From Lunularia cruciata (taxonomy: Eukaryota; Streptophyta; Marchantiopsida; Lunulariales; Lunulariaceae): DNA of 64,000 nt. Within the stretch, counting starts at the first letter, position 1; the number at the start of each line of letters is the position of its first letter. The notes under the pieces were generated by a model. It was not told the DNA's origin. It saw only the letters and a list, made by a program, of their open reading frames with translations, and made no database searches. The stretch spans positions 7,254,001-7,318,000 of the forward strand of contig OX419757.1 in the NCBI GenBank assembly GCA_948567375.1, given 5' to 3'. The translations under genes were made by a program, and so were the position numbers. Of this stretch, positions 1 through 13,400 are shown piece after piece.

Positions 1-459
1 GCCGATTTAGGGAGGGATGTGAAAGAGACGTTTTGGAAGTTTTATGCAAGCAGAAGCACGAAACTGTTCGCCGCGTCAGAGGGGAAGTCTATCATGGAAA
101 GTATTCCTGTCCCCAAGGCTCTTCCTTCATGGATCACGGAGGAAGAGATTCAGGTCTACGTTGATAGTTTTTCGAAGGTTGGTTTCACCGGGGGATTGAA
201 CTATTACCGGAACATTCAAAAGTCCTGGGAGCTATGCTCTCCGTGGACTAATAAGGGAGTTACAGTGCCTGCTTTGATCCTTAAAGGTGATGAGGATTTG
301 GGCATCGAATTGGTGAAAGGGTACTTGGAGAGTCCATTATGGAAGGAGCAGGTTCCAGATGGGGAATACAAAATATTTCCTGGAGTGGGGCACTTCATGC
401 CGGAGGAAGTTCCGGAGTTATTGAGCGAAACTCTGCTCGAGTATTTCAAGAAGCACTAG
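1..459 (+). CDS. Soluble epoxide hydrolase, copy 1, 3' part (5' end outside window)
   Basis: Reading from base 1 (frame 1), this encodes the C-terminal 152 residues of an alpha/beta-hydrolase epoxide hydrolase, equivalent to residues 162-313 of the complete copy at 54692-55633. Such enzymes open epoxides, including fatty-acid epoxides, with water through an alkyl-enzyme ester. Visible here are the lid tyrosine motif GLNYYRN, the charge-relay aspartate in KGDEDL and the catalytic histidine in GVGHFM. The nucleophile part lies before the window. By eye it is about 93% identical at DNA level to the second copy; differences cluster in the lid (LFAAS against LMTPT) and around the acid loop (GDEDLG against GDQDLT), so the copies may differ in substrate. 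No stop or frameshift breaks it. I infer a functional gene continuing to the left; the start cannot be seen. Confidence 0.88.
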   Translation, partial: ADLGRDVKETFWKFYASRSTKLFAASEGKSIMESIPVPKALPSWITEEEIQVYVDSFSKVGFTGGLNYYRNIQKSWELCSPWTNKGVTVPALILKGDEDLGIELVKGYLESPLWKEQVPDGEYKIFPGVGHFMPEEVPELLSETLLEYFKKH

Positions 460-690
460 TAAGCTTTATGTGTTCCAACCACTTACTATCCAGCTTCGTT
501 TAGGACGTTGTATGGAATAGATCAGCTCTGACCGACAAGAGCGGGTCCCCCATCCAGATTTAGACTTCCTAATATAGAGCCGCTTACAGTGGGCATGCTT
601 GACTGCAATCCCCTTATGAATCAGACAATGGTCCTTAAACTCGTAACTCTGTCTCCACTGAGATTCTCCTCTTCTTCATTCATTCTTCAG

Positions 691-980
691 GTTTCACGTT
701 ATACGGAGCAAATAAAAGCAAAGCTGCATCCTCACAACGAATAAATTGCCTGGGAAATTATCCGAGTTCATAATCAATCGTTGTTTATGCACTGGTTGCA
801 CCTGTGACAGGAGTGAAAGTCCCGACTATCTTCACGTTTCACACTGTAAGAAGCAAATGAAAGCAAAGCTGCAACCTCACAACTGATACATTGCATGGGG
901 GAGATTATCCGAGTTCAAAAGCAATTCGTTGCTAATGCGCTGATTGCACCTGTGACAGGAGTGGAAGTCCCGACTATCTT
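691..980 (+). repeat. Two-unit tandem repeat, 145-bp period
   Basis: Unit 1 (691-835) and unit 2 (836-980) each start with gtttcac, share aaagcaaagctgc, and end with cacctgtgacaggagtg followed by gtcccgactatc. The right duplication has one unit only (about 56345-56490), so this doubling happened after the segmental duplication. Confidence 0.8.
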
Positions 981-1864
981 TGCTCCCGAGGACTGGCATT
1001 GATTGCCTTGTCCACCGCCCCATTATAAGTGATCGACTTTTCTAACCTTCAGTGTCTTTAATCCGTTCTCTTTCTGCTAATCTGGTATCAATATCCTTCC
1101 AAATAGATATTATGCTCAATGTCACCCTTTGTATATTCACTAATCTTAAATGTGCTTTTTGGAGCAAATATTTTCGATCCCCATCGAGATTGCGTCGGGT
1201 GAAAACATAGGCACCTGTATGGTCTCGTTGTTGTATATGGCTGTTTCGGTCCAATATGGATCAAGTTATTGTGTTCCTATGCATTCAAATTATTGCAGGT
1301 ATGCAGAGGGGTAGAGAGAAGACTATTCTCACTAATCAGTTGAACTGGATTGCTACACACGAACATGAACTCAAATAAGGTTCTACTCTATGATCTGCAC
1401 ACGAGGATAAACAATCCGCTCTGCTCAAGATTGCAGGCCTGATACCTGAGCTACTGAGCATGATAACAAAACAGTGAAACTGACTTCTGCGCTGAGGCAA
1501 GAATCAAATAAGACAGGCATGGACAAGTCGCACACAAAGCAGTTAAACGTAAAACAGGAAGATGACATCAGGTGGAAAAAATGTGATGGATGTTATTTAA
1601 GATGTTACTGCCTTATGCCGAGACGCTGTCTTAGCAAAAAGGCTGTTCCCTTCCCGGCTTCAACCTTGTGCAGCAGGCTTGCTAATCCGTCTTACTGAAA
1701 GCAAAGACTTTCTTGCCTTAGGTATGTATATATTGGAGTTCCCGTCCAGTGATATCTCCCTTTTCTTATGGATTGAATCCCAGAAGTTAACAAAAATCTA
1801 TGATGAGAATCCCCATCAATCGAAGTCCGTGACACAAGGATTTATTTTTGTCCCACCACTGGTT

Positions 1865-2015
1865 GACAGCAGCAGAGTTGTTATATCCAATTGCGACGCA
1901 AATCCAGCAGAGTTGTATCTTCAATTGACTTTGAGTGACAGCAACAGAGTTGTTATATCCAAATGCGACGTAAACCGAACAGAGTTGTTATCCTCGATTG
2001 TGATGCAAATCAGTG
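1865..2015 (+). repeat. Imperfect short tandem repeats
   Basis: The phrase cagagttgttatatccaa and shorter variants of it recur four times with spacers containing gcgacg. A shorter version is at 56875-56945 in the right duplication. Non-coding; function unknown. Confidence 0.6.
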
Positions 2016-2337
2016 CCGGGGACATTTTCTGACCGTAACACGACTGATCTGCCATTCCCCTATTGACCAAGCCCGCGATCTTGAAGAGATAGCCACAAAT
2101 CTCGAACAAGAACAGATCCTGAACGTCGCATGAATATGGGTGATCAAATCTGGATCAACCCATCCTATATGATTTAGTTTACTCCGAAGCCACATTTTGT
2201 GCTAGGTTGTATTTACATTCTCCGACATTGAAAGTCCATAAATAAGAAGCAATTGCTTTGAATGAACACTTCCACCATGTAATATTTCCTCCGCAATCTA
2301 GGAATGAATTTGAACATAGTCAAACTGATTCGGAAAA

Positions 2338-3365
2338 CTTTTGTTATCTAGTTATAGGGTGGAAGATTACATAAAATTATTGTTGTCATACGCTTAAGAA
2401 GTTCTTTTTGTAAATTTTAAGTCTAAAATGATCAATTATTAAAATGAGAGAATATGATCTCGTTTCGGAATTTTGATCCTATGATAAATTTTATTATGTT
2501 TTTATCATATTTTATATTTTAGTTAAAAAATATGTAAAGTTGCAATAGTTTTTACAATTTTATTTTTTTATTGTGGCATAAAATTTAGTGTAAATTTTTG
2601 TGTTGAATTAATAAATAAATATATAAAATTTAAGTATCAATTTAACTTGAAAAATTACCTACATCTAAAATTTGATTCAGATTCATATAAAATTTCATAA
2701 AACTTAAAGAAAATTTAGAAAAATATGAATATTAGCTTGAAGTTTAAATGAATTAAATTTTATAACTCAATATATTAAATTTCAATTAAAAATGCTATCA
2801 TATGGTTCTATACATTTGTTACATCAAACACTAGAATTGATTGCAAATTTCTAACTTTGAGGTCATGGAGAGTAAGTTATAACTTGCTAAAAAGTACTTA
2901 ATACTCACTTGAATCCTTCAAGACAATGAAAAAAAATTGGCAAGAACTAGAGTGGCACCTTCATTATTGTTTTTGGCTATAAAAACTTAACTTAAATTAA
3001 TGTAATAAAGGTGCACCTTCATTAGAGTTTTAAACCATAGAAATGAAACTAAGTTCAATGTATCATAAAAGGGATTGTAGTGGTTAGATTGAAGTATATT
3101 ATCTATCACTAAAAAGCTTATCCTTTTTATTTTTCAATATTTGAATTGGATAGACAAGAAAAAGTTATCTAGGCAAAGCCTACAAATCATTTACCTGATA
3201 AAACACTATATAAAATTCTAGAATTACACAATTTAGAGTATAAGTTGAAAATAGCTTCTTGAAAATAATTTTATAAGTTAGAAGTAGCTCTTAGAGAAAC
3301 CGAGGACTCTTTTAGGTATTGGTGTACCAAAAGTATGAGGAGTTGTGGTTATATTGCTTATGTTT
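2338..3365. other. AT-rich stretch without recognised features
   Basis: Strongly AT-rich sequence with many short A/T runs and no reading frame of interest. It begins exactly where homology with the right duplication ends, so it is probably inserted, decayed repeat DNA. Nothing specific can be named. Confidence 0.5.
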
Positions 3366-3942
3366 TGTAATACCGTTAGCTAGACAAATTATCTAGATGT
3401 GGAAAATTGCTTTGTAATATCTAGAATGATATAATATATGATGTACTAAGAAGATCAAATCGAGATGTCACCAAAAGAGTAATTCCACTCATAAAACAAC
3501 AGCCAAAAACACACTAAAAACTTCAAAGCCAATCTTGGATGCCTAAATAGATGGATTAGGCCTTGAAAATGAAAAAAGCACTCTCTTTTGGAAGAACAAG
3601 GCTTCCAATCTCCAACCATTATTTGTCTCATCAAGAGCTTTCTAACAGTACCTCACCCATGTTATTTTGAGCTCCTTACAATAAAACTGCTTAAAGGCTC
3701 CCTTCAGTTAAACTTGTTTGACCAACCACATAAGATAAGGACAAACATGTCATCCATTCATGCACCTAATCTAAGGGTGGAACTCGCTGACATATCACCA
3801 ATCCATGCATCTGATCCGAGGGTAGAGCTTCCTTTGAGTGGATACTCTTTGCTATATAATAAGACAAGGTGCTCTTTTGGGGCATCAGAGTGCTGACGCT
3901 TTGTGTTTCTCTTGGGGGATTCTCCATTCCTCAAAACATTAC
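3366..3942 (+). mobile_element. Diverged solo LTR, family R1
   Basis: Starts tgtaatacc and ends cattaca. It aligns along its length with the reverse complement of 8354-8933, for example at gattaggccttgaaaatg. A TATA-like ctatataataag lies near 3855. Flanking 4-mers (gttt and attt) match at three of four positions. The 102-codon open frame inside it looks accidental. 3943-4255, just downstream, shows nothing recognisable. Confidence 0.65.
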
Positions 3943-4255
3943 AATTTGGATCTTTCCATGATTCGCATTCTTGATTTTTTGACTAGTTGGATTGGATGAG
4001 TATATGGAGGTTGTGTTTAGGTTTCCTTTCTTAGATATGCTATGTATTTATTTTTGGTAATACTAGAAATGGTGACTAGCAAACTAAGAGTGCATGTTGT
4101 GATGATAAGTTAGGTTGTAGTTCTTCCTACTTGATAGAATCAAGATTTGGAACCATGATAGAAGTTCTTAATGGTTGGGAATACAAGTGAATGCAATCAC
4201 CATGAGTTTTTGAATACAATCTCAAATCCATAGGCTTCAAAAATATGCACACCAG

Positions 4256-5400
4256 TGTTGTACTTTATCTTGCTCTCTCTATGAACATACAAAGTGCTTA
4301 GATGTGGAGGGATTTAGTTCCAACTTGTACTCCAAATAAGTAATTGTATACCTTTTGTTGCTAATTAATTATGAGGCGTGGCTTGAGATAACTTCTTTAC
4401 TATACCTCCAATTAGAATATCTAAGACTCAATGGAAATTCCCAAAAATGTATCGCATATCTCAATCTCAACAATACAACTCCATTGACAATGTCTTGAAC
4501 TAAGTATAATTCTTGGTGTTTCATACTAAATTTTTACAATACTTTTGGCTAGGAGTTAAGTAAGTTTCATGAAAACTTAAAGCAAGTTACCATTCTATGA
4601 ACCATGAACTAAAATGGGAAAATGCAATCAATTGTAGATAGAAATGCAACAATTTATTGGAGTTTATGATTATAATTGTATTGAAGTTTGATACATCATA
4701 TCTCACAACCTATAAACTCCAAGCTAATCAAAACCTATACATTAGTTAGTTTTGCTATTTCATCAATACCTATAAACCCTAAGCTAGCCAAAAAATATCT
4801 ATATAGTAGTTTGTACACACTTTTCTAAATCTAAAGTTTGGTTCTTGCATTCTAAAAAATCCCTAGATATGGATTAATTCCTAAATTGTGCTAAGACATT
4901 TGAGCTATACACATACAAGTATACTTGTTGAAGATCTTGATTTCTATATTTGAGTTTTTATTCCAAATTTCTTGTAGAGGTACAAAATCTTCTTGCAAAT
5001 AATCCTACTAGATTTCACATATTCATTCAACCAATTGAAAAATGATCAAAACTCTAAACTTGATCACAATTGCAAACAAACACCTTGATTTCAAATACTA
5101 AAATTTTATTGATGATATTAAATTAAAATCCACTCAAAAGTAACATTTGCTGAGTGTATCCCAACCAAAGTTTGATATACTCTCCAACTTTATTGATCAA
5201 TTAAGAAATGCAATTATAAAACTCTTCAAATCTTCCAAAGTGTTTGCTTTGTATAAATTAGATCCTCCTTGCTTTGATTGATCATATCTTGATCACTCAA
5301 TTACTCAAAATCTCATGTTTTTTATCTTCCATTATAGCATATCTATTTGTTTATTCAAAGATGGTTGCTTGTCCTTTAATACCCTTCTCAAAGTCCCCCA
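4256..5400 (+). mobile_element. Decayed copy of the R2 repeat family
   Basis: Starts tgttgtacttta, then ctctctctatgaacatacaaa. This and later blocks (for example gatatggattaattcc near 4866 and gtatacttgttgaagatc near 4920) align with 30459-32636 in the same order and strand. It has no coding capacity. The right end is uncertain, and 5401-5539 shows nothing else. Confidence 0.5.
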
Positions 5401-5539
5401 AACATTCAAAACCTCACACTTAACGGAATGATATTGAATTATTGGAACCCTTGGACTCTTGGGAAATTTCCCTTTAGATATATAGACCTCCAAAATCTAC
5501 TTGTAAAGCCTTGAGCCAAAATTTTGGTCTCCTCTTCTT

Positions 5540-5958
5540 TGTCACAATATTTGCAATGTCAAAGCTAGTTTGCTAGGATGTTAGAGTGATTATTTTGGTG
5601 GTTATTGTTGTATTAATAACTATTACTCATGGACTACTTAGTGGTGGCCACCTTTGGTTGGGTTTTAATTAGACCATTAGAGCTATATTTTTGACTATAT
5701 ACACAATAATTACAATCACTTATGTTGTTAGGGTTAAACTCCCTAGCCTCCTCAAGGAGTGGATACCTCAAAGTGGAGTTTTAGATAACTCACTTCTTTT
5801 GCACTGAGCCTTTGAGCGCTTCTCTTGGCTATGGTGGATAAAGTGGCAAGAGCAACCTTGAGTCCTTACGCTTAAGTGGATTTTTCTTGATGAGTATAAT
5901 TAATGATCACTTGCAAAGGACATACAGTTTGCATTCTGATTTTCTTTTTATCAGATTA
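5540..5958 (+). repeat. E1 5' terminal segment B
   Basis: Begins tgtcacaatatttgcaatg and ends cagatta, matching segment B of E4 (38578-39026). It is directly followed by an equivalent of the post-B sequence catcagagaag (here cacaaaagaag). Confidence 0.65.
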
Positions 5959-5982
5959 CACAAAAGAAGTCAAAAAATAATT

Positions 5983-6429
5983 TGCCATGACATTTGTGGT
6001 GTCAAAGCTAGATTGCTCAAATACTAGAGTAGTAATGTTGGTAGTTAGATGTAATTTTGTAGTTACTCATAGACTACCTATTGGCAGTTTGATTTCATGT
6101 TCAAGGTATTGATCACATGGTGGGACCCATTGTCACTTGCACTATTTCATTGTCGGGTGTGCCTTTAGCAAGACCATTAGGGCTAGATACATAGGTCAAA
6201 ATCAGAGGTATACCTTTGAAGTGCAGCTCCAAAGAGCTCACTTCTTTGATGTAGAGCTTTTGAGTTATTGGTTATTGTGGACAGAGGCCGGCGAGTGTCA
6301 CCTAGAGTCTCTTAGCTAGAGTGGGCGTGGCTTGACTATAATCAATGCCTAGTTGTTTGCAAATTGTGGAATGAATGGTCAAGTATTGATTTGATTTGAG
6401 TATGATTTGAGTTGAAGAAGAATTGATTA
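5983..6429 (+). repeat. E2 5' terminal segment B
   Basis: About 447 bp, tgccatgac to gatta, homologous to 33153-33597 at the other end. It lacks the A segment that precedes and follows B at the 3' end. The leader follows (6430-7500, non-coding, homologous to 39027-40535) starting with cattagagaag. Confidence 0.8.
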
Positions 6430-7499
6430 CATTAGAGAAGTGAGAGTAAGGGGGAGATTGGATGTAGGAATTGAGGATGTTGGTGGTATCTCCAAGCTTG
6501 GTTGATTGTTGGTACCTTGATTGTGGTTAAAATTTCCTTGAGAGTGCTTGTGTGTGAAAATTTAGCTTGTGTGTGGAAACATCAATGAGAATGGAATCAA
6601 ATTAAAACAATAGTGTTTAATTTGATCCCAAGAGGTGAAATTAGAGCAGATTTAATGCAAGTTGAGCTCAAAATGCAAAATTGAACGTGGAATTGGGAAC
6701 CTGTCCCCTTGAATTAGCGATTTGGAGATCTCCATCCTTTCAATTTGGCTCAAGTAGAGATTTAGCAAAGGATTTGGCAATTAGCCAACTATGGTAGATT
6801 TATATTAGATTTATGTCAAATTTGGTGGAGTATTTATGTTAGAATTTAATCAAATTTTGGCAAAAGAAAGTTTGATCCTATTCTTGGTGATCTTGGTAGC
6901 TAAGGAAGTAGATAGACACTCCTATTATGTCAAATGTCAAATGATGTTAGATTCAATCTGGTGTTGATTTATGATATAGATTTTGTTTAGACTTCTTGTG
7001 ATTGGACACCCTCCATTCTTTGCTTCCCATTTGTGTACCATGTTTGTATGAGATGTCTTGACTTTAGAGTGTTGGTGTTCTGGTGTGCTCTTGATAATGA
7101 GGCTAGAGTGATGACACAGTCAAACTATTTATTTTTCTCTCCAATGAGGCAAGAAGTGATGATCTATAGACCATGAGAGTGCATGTTGTGATGACAGGTT
7201 ACAAGTAGCCCTTTCTCTTACGGTAATTGTCTTAGTTAGAGCTACCTTAATAAGTGGTTTTTAATTGGTGGTAGCACTTGGCCTTGGCACTTGGTGGTGA
7301 TTCTTGGAGGGTACTTGTGATTTGAGATACTTTGTCACGATGGAGTTCTTCAAAGATACCCAAAGAAATATCATGGTAGTACATAGTGGGTTTAACCAGA
7401 GTGGCACCTAGTATCAACTTGTATCCCAAGTCTTAGTAAGGGAGGAGATTAACTTTGAGTTGGAGTTTGATACATGAGTTGATTTAGTTGAGAGTGCAC

Positions 7500-10400
7500 T
7501 TGGTGTATCCGCACCATTGTTGTGGGACATGGATGAGATTTATGGGGCATCCAAAATCTCCAACCATTACTCTAGTACAATGGGTACCATTGAGTTGGAT
7601 GACTTCATCCAAGAGTTTGATAGTTGGTGTGATTTGCAGCAGATGTGGAACTCAACGTTGTTCACACCCTTCATGGCATGGAAGGAGTTCTTTCAACACT
7701 TGAAGGGTCCATTGATGGACAACTATCATGAGTTCAAGAGAGCTCACTTGGAAAAGATTGAACTATGGAGATAATATTAGTCTTTGAACTACATCTCCAT
7801 CACTTCAAGCTTGGTTGCTAAGGATAGATCGGCAATACCCAAGAGTTCTAACTCTAGTAGCATTGGTGGATCTATTGGACATGGTGCTACTACAAGTGGA
7901 AGTACCACTATAGAAGGTGGTGTAATACCGTGGTTTAACCCAATGTTTGAGGTAGAACTACCAAGGAGTGTGGACTAACAAGCTGAGTAGCTTGTAGGAG
8001 TTCCTATGAGAGAGTCTATGCAAGGCAAACACTCACATGAGATAGCTGATCAATTTCACTCAATCAATTATTGAGGTCCAATCAGTCTAGTTTTGGTATG
8101 GGATTTTAGACAAGGAGTTTCAAGATAGAGTATGTGATGTTATGTTGTTATAGGCTACTTCACCTACTTTGGTTTGGTTGAGCACATTGAGCTCAAACAT
8201 GGTGGAGGAGAGAGTGGTGACATCTAGATTTGGTAAGGAGACCTCATCCACAATTATTACTTCTTCTAGAGTGCAACAAAGTGTACCACGTCATGTTGGC
8301 TTTTGAAGATAGAGTGGACAACCTAGATCTTATGGAACAAGTGGAGGGCCTAGTGTAATACTCCAAGGACAAGAGAAGAGAGAAAACACAAATTACACAC
8401 TCAACATTCGGGGCCCCAAAGGAGCACCTTCTCTTGATTATATAGACAAAGAGTTTCTCCTCCAAGGGAGCTCCACCATAGGATTAGGCACACAGATAGG
8501 TGACATGTCAGCAAGATCCACCTTTGGATTACTTACTTGGATGGGTGACATGTTGGTCTAGGTCCTATCTGGTTGGTCAAACAAGCTTTGACCGGAGCAA
8601 ATCTTTTAGAGAATCTTCCTATAGGAGTCTCAAAATCACATGAGTAAGGTACCATTGGAAAGCACTTGACAAGACAAACCAGAGGGAAGAGAAGGCCAGA
8701 CTTTCCTCCATTAGGGGGGAATCTGCACATTTTCAAGGCCTAATTCATCCGTTTAGGTCTCCAAAATTACCTTCAAAGATTTCAGGCATATTTTGGTTCC
8801 TACTCTATTAGTAAAAGTACACTTTTGGTGATACTTCTATCTGATCTATTTTGACCATCATGTATAACATCATTCTAGATGTTACCAAACTTAATTTCAC
8901 ATCTAGATCATATGGCTAGCTCTTGGTATTACACTAGTGTAGCTAGACCCTTACCTTCATGTTTAGGTCAACAATAGCCAATGAGTGGTGGTGTTGCTTG
9001 TTGGACTTATGGTGGACCTCATCACAAGAGAGAGTGCACTCAAGGCAACAAACATGATACCTCTGGTGCATCATAACCTACATATAGATAGTATGATCAT
9101 TGCCATAGATTTGGTCACACTAGTGATTGATGCTTTGACCTTCATGTGGAGTTACAAAATAGTAGGGCTATTATGGCAGGTGGTAGAAGATCCACACATG
9201 GTAGAGGTGCATTACTTGCCCTTAGTTTTGATACAATCATGGCTACTCGGATTGAGCAGTTGGAGCAAAGATAGGCTAGCATGGCCATTGCTTAGAGGAG
9301 ATAAATTCGAGTTGGTTGAGGATTTCCACCTCTTATGTTGGTGATAGAGACATGTTGGACTTCATTTGTAGAGCAACATAGGTAGATGCATTTTTTGCAT
9401 TGATTAGAAGTGTAGTATGTGCTCTAAAGCCTAAAGGAGCATGAGTAAAGTTGGACCCATAAAAGAGGAGAAGTTGGTAGACAGGTTAGACTCCCTCAAT
9501 CTTTTACACTCTTTGAGGCACTCCAAACAACATCCATGGCTCCTAGATGTCCTAGTATAGGCATGGTAGGTGGTGATGTGTGATGGGGTGCATGATAGAC
9601 TACTTGCTAGTTAACCACCTACTACTACATTGTTTAACTCTAGCTCAATATTGGAGGCATCTGAATTGATGATGCGCTTCCCTTTATTCCAAACCAATGA
9701 TATGTTTACATTAGGAGTTGATCCAACTCTAGTGTTTCAATTAGCTGCCACACTTTTGATGACTTGGTTCTTATTATTGGAGTAGAGGTGGTTGATAGTG
9801 GAGCTGACTTGGTTGAGGACCATGGGATCCGCTCAACTACTAGTGGTTTATGGTAGGCAATAGCAACCAGATTGGAGGAGATACCAACTAGACTTGCCTT
9901 TGAGCAAACATGGTTCACACCTAGAGTTGTCTTATTGGATAACAAAAGTGGTATTTTCTATTTGGTAGGACCTTCAAAAAAATTCTATACACCACAAAGG
10001 GTCTTAGTAAACTTTGATGTGTAGCTCCTTATGTTGGAGAAGGGTGCGATTGTCTGTCTAGAGCTACAAAAGATAGATATAGAGAGATATCCATTTCAAA
10101 TCTAAACATATCTAGGAAGTAGTTCTACATAGTACATCACATGTGGAAAGCTCATTATCTAGATTTAGCTTGGTCATTCAATTGATAACTCTATAGTGAG
10201 AGCTCAAGCTATTGTGACAATAGCAAAGTCGTATGATGTGCTAGTTAGTGAAGTAGTGTTATACCCCATGAGTTTTAGTATTGATTATTGGAAGAAGACA
10301 ACCTCCTATAAACCAGGTTTGCAATCATGCGAGGGACAAGTATGTTGCCTACCAGCACACCTTAGTAGTGGCAATCTTAGCTCACTATAGTAAAGGACCA

Positions 10401-13400
10401 TGGTATCAATTTCAAGTTTCAATGGTTCTGTTACTTGGCCTGGTAACTTATTGGAGAAGAACGTGTAGAGGATACTCCAATACCAAAGGAGATCACTCAG
10501 ATTTGGAGTACAAGTGGGATTTTTCCATCCACCTTGGATGTTCCATTGTGGAGTTCTAAGGAGGCATTGCAGCAACATGCAAATCAATTTGTAGAACAAG
10601 CTTGGAGCAAAGCGTTTGTACCACCAAGAGACTAGTGTGAGGATGAGACTCAAGAGTCTATCAAATTTCCAATTTTGGATACCATACTCATTGCTTGGCA
10701 ATATCCAATAGAGAGAGTATGTTTATTAGAGTTGTTGGGTGGAATTAGCACTAGACTAACTACAATATTACAAGCAAGCATCCGAGTATAGAGGTACTTG
10801 CATCTAAAGAGAGATGAGACTATTATGCAAGTCTCTCTACATCATATGGCATACTTGGCCTATTGGTCTCCTTAGTTATTACTGATGTCAGCAGTCAAGG
10901 GTTACCAAAATACTCTACCAATAGACATTTCCTTGTTGGAGGCATAGGATTTGGAGAGATATGGTCTCATTCATTTGGTGATTTTGGATGGCCATGTCAA
11001 GGACATACACATGCTGGCCAAGACTAAGGTCTTCGAGATCCCCATTTTGGTGTGTTTTGGGAGATGCTATGTATACAATAATATCTCTAGGTTCATCAAT
11101 CTATTTCTCTAGCCTACCTTTTGAAGAACATTCTTTGATAGGTGATTTTTGTACCCAAGTGGTGGCAAGAAGACTTGCCATGTTGTTGAATGCATCCAGA
11201 GTGGGATCATGGACTCATGATCTTTGTCTTTGGTGGAAAAAGCTCTTATCAAAAGAGGTTCTACAACATGATTATGATGGGATTTAGTGACTAAGCCTCC
11301 TTACTATTGATGACATTTGGGATGTTGGGCGCCAATCTCAAATAGTGATAGTGGCTGATAGGTCATCTATGGTAGTGGTGAACCTTGTTAGATAACCTAG
11401 AGCCGCTTTACCCACACTCATGAGTTTGTCAAGCTCCCATTATTTTTGAAAGGGAGGTCCTAGAATTATTTGGGACTCAAGTTACAATGACTAATGAAGC
11501 CCAACACCAATGAGAAGGAGCGGTGATGATTTTTTGCATTAATAGTACCATTGTTGCAATAGTGTTATAGGCATCCAAGTGTCAGGTGTTAGGTCAGGCT
11601 ATGGATCTAAACTATTTGACCTAGATTATGATCTTTGGCTTGGTAGAGCAACATAGGATGTGCTTGATAAGCATCACCACTCAGACACTTGTGAGCTTTG
11701 TGCTTATTGAGACAATTCAAGCACATGTTGGGGGTGATGTGAGTAGGCAAGGTATTCTTGGAACACAACTAGTGGCTACTAGTGAGAATGGTCTACTTGG
11801 GTTCATCCATGTGAGCATGGTCTACTTGGGTTACATCACCCATGGTCTACTTGGGATGCAGCTAAAGGACGTATGGAGCTTGCAGCAAGATAAGAGGGAG
11901 TTTTCCATATGAGGTTGGGACCTCTAGTGGTTGGAAGCATGACACTACTACTCCCAAGGGCCCAATGAAGCAACTAATCAATATGTCTTCCACTCCTACA
12001 TCAGTTATAGAGGATACTTGGCAGCCAAATATTGAACCCAAGCTTACAAGAGAGGAAAGACAAAGAGTTTGGAGGTTCTTGAGGAGCTATATGATTTGTT
12101 TTGTCTTTAATTTGAAAGATTTGGGTGCTTTGAAAGGACTTGGTATTCAATTTGAGTTGACTAGTGATACACCAATTTTTTGATATCCCTTAAGATATAA
12201 TGAAATAGAGAGAGCATTGATTTAGTGCCTGAGTAGAGCCCTTTTTGAGATTGGTTTGGTAGAGATTTCACATGGAAAGTATGCGCTAGCTATAGTGATG
12301 CCAACCAAGAAAACTATGTATAGCAACTACACAGATAGGCAGATGTGTGGAGATTACCATCTTATCAACAACAAACTAGGGCTTATTGGTATGCCATGCA
12401 TACACTGAAGGAGATCTTTGATGCAATTGGGCATGCAAAAGTCTTAAGTACTTTGGATCTTTGAGCAAAATATCATTAGTTGCCAATCAAGGAGGAGGAT
12501 AAGTCCAAGATAACATTTGGGCTATTAATTTTCACAGCAAGGATATATTATATTGGTGGAGGTTCTTACCATTTGGGTTAGAGAATGCTCTTGCCAAGTT
12601 CCAAAGGATCATGGATAGGATCCTTGCATGATTCGATTTGGCTTAGTGCTATATTGATGACATTTTGGTCTATAGCATTACTATAGAGGAGCATGAGAGG
12701 CATTTGTTGGAGATGTTTGAGAGATTAAGATCTCATGGACTCAAATTACATCTTGAGAAGTGTAGATTCTTCCACAAGCAAGTTGAGTATTTAGATCATA
12801 CTATCTACCCTGGAGGACTTGGTTTTTAGCAGACCAAGGTGGAAGCTATTGCATGTATTCCTTGGCCTATAGATGTGAGTAGAGTGTGAACATTCCTTGG
12901 GTTGGTGAACTTCTATTGCAAATATGTTATAGGATTTAGTGCCATTGCCAAGGCCTTGACAAAGATGACCAAGCTTACACAAGAGTGGCATTGAGGAGAT
13001 AAGCAAAAGAGAGCTTTTATAAAGCTCAAGAAGGGGTTGACATCCACTCTTATTCTTAGGAGACCTATTAGAGGACATCCATTCTAGGTTCACATTGATT
13101 GAAGTACGTTGGGGCTTAGAGCAGTGCTTACCCAACATGATGATGAGGAGAAGGGGTTTGTGGTGGCCTATGCTAGTCATTCTAATGATTTAGTGGAGGT
13201 AAATTATAGTTCATATAAAAGAGAGTGCTTGGCAGCAATATGGGCAGTAGCACATTTCCAATGTTACCTATTTGGTAATCCTATCACTGTCATCACTAAT
13301 CATCAGCCACTAAAGTGGTTGATGGAGTCCAACAAGCTTTCAAGGAAGCTTGTACAATGGACTGTGATTTTATAGGAGTATGATTTCACAATTATTCATG

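Larger units (their letters stand above)
1..2337 (+). repeat. Segmental (tandem) duplication, left copy
   Basis: The epoxide hydrolase end and its 3' flank are repeated in the same order and orientation at 55175-57275. Homology continues through non-coding blocks (for example 1030-1140 with 56531-56645, and 2218-2337 with 57155-57275) and stops where the AT-rich block begins. The left copy lacks about 470 bp present at 55700-56190 and has about 500 bp extra at 1281-1795. Apart from the coding end, I see no gene in 460-2337. Confidence 0.85.

Noticed and set aside
3588-3896. 102-codon frame in the R1 solo LTR
   Set aside because: Not preserved in the second R1 copy at 8354-8933.
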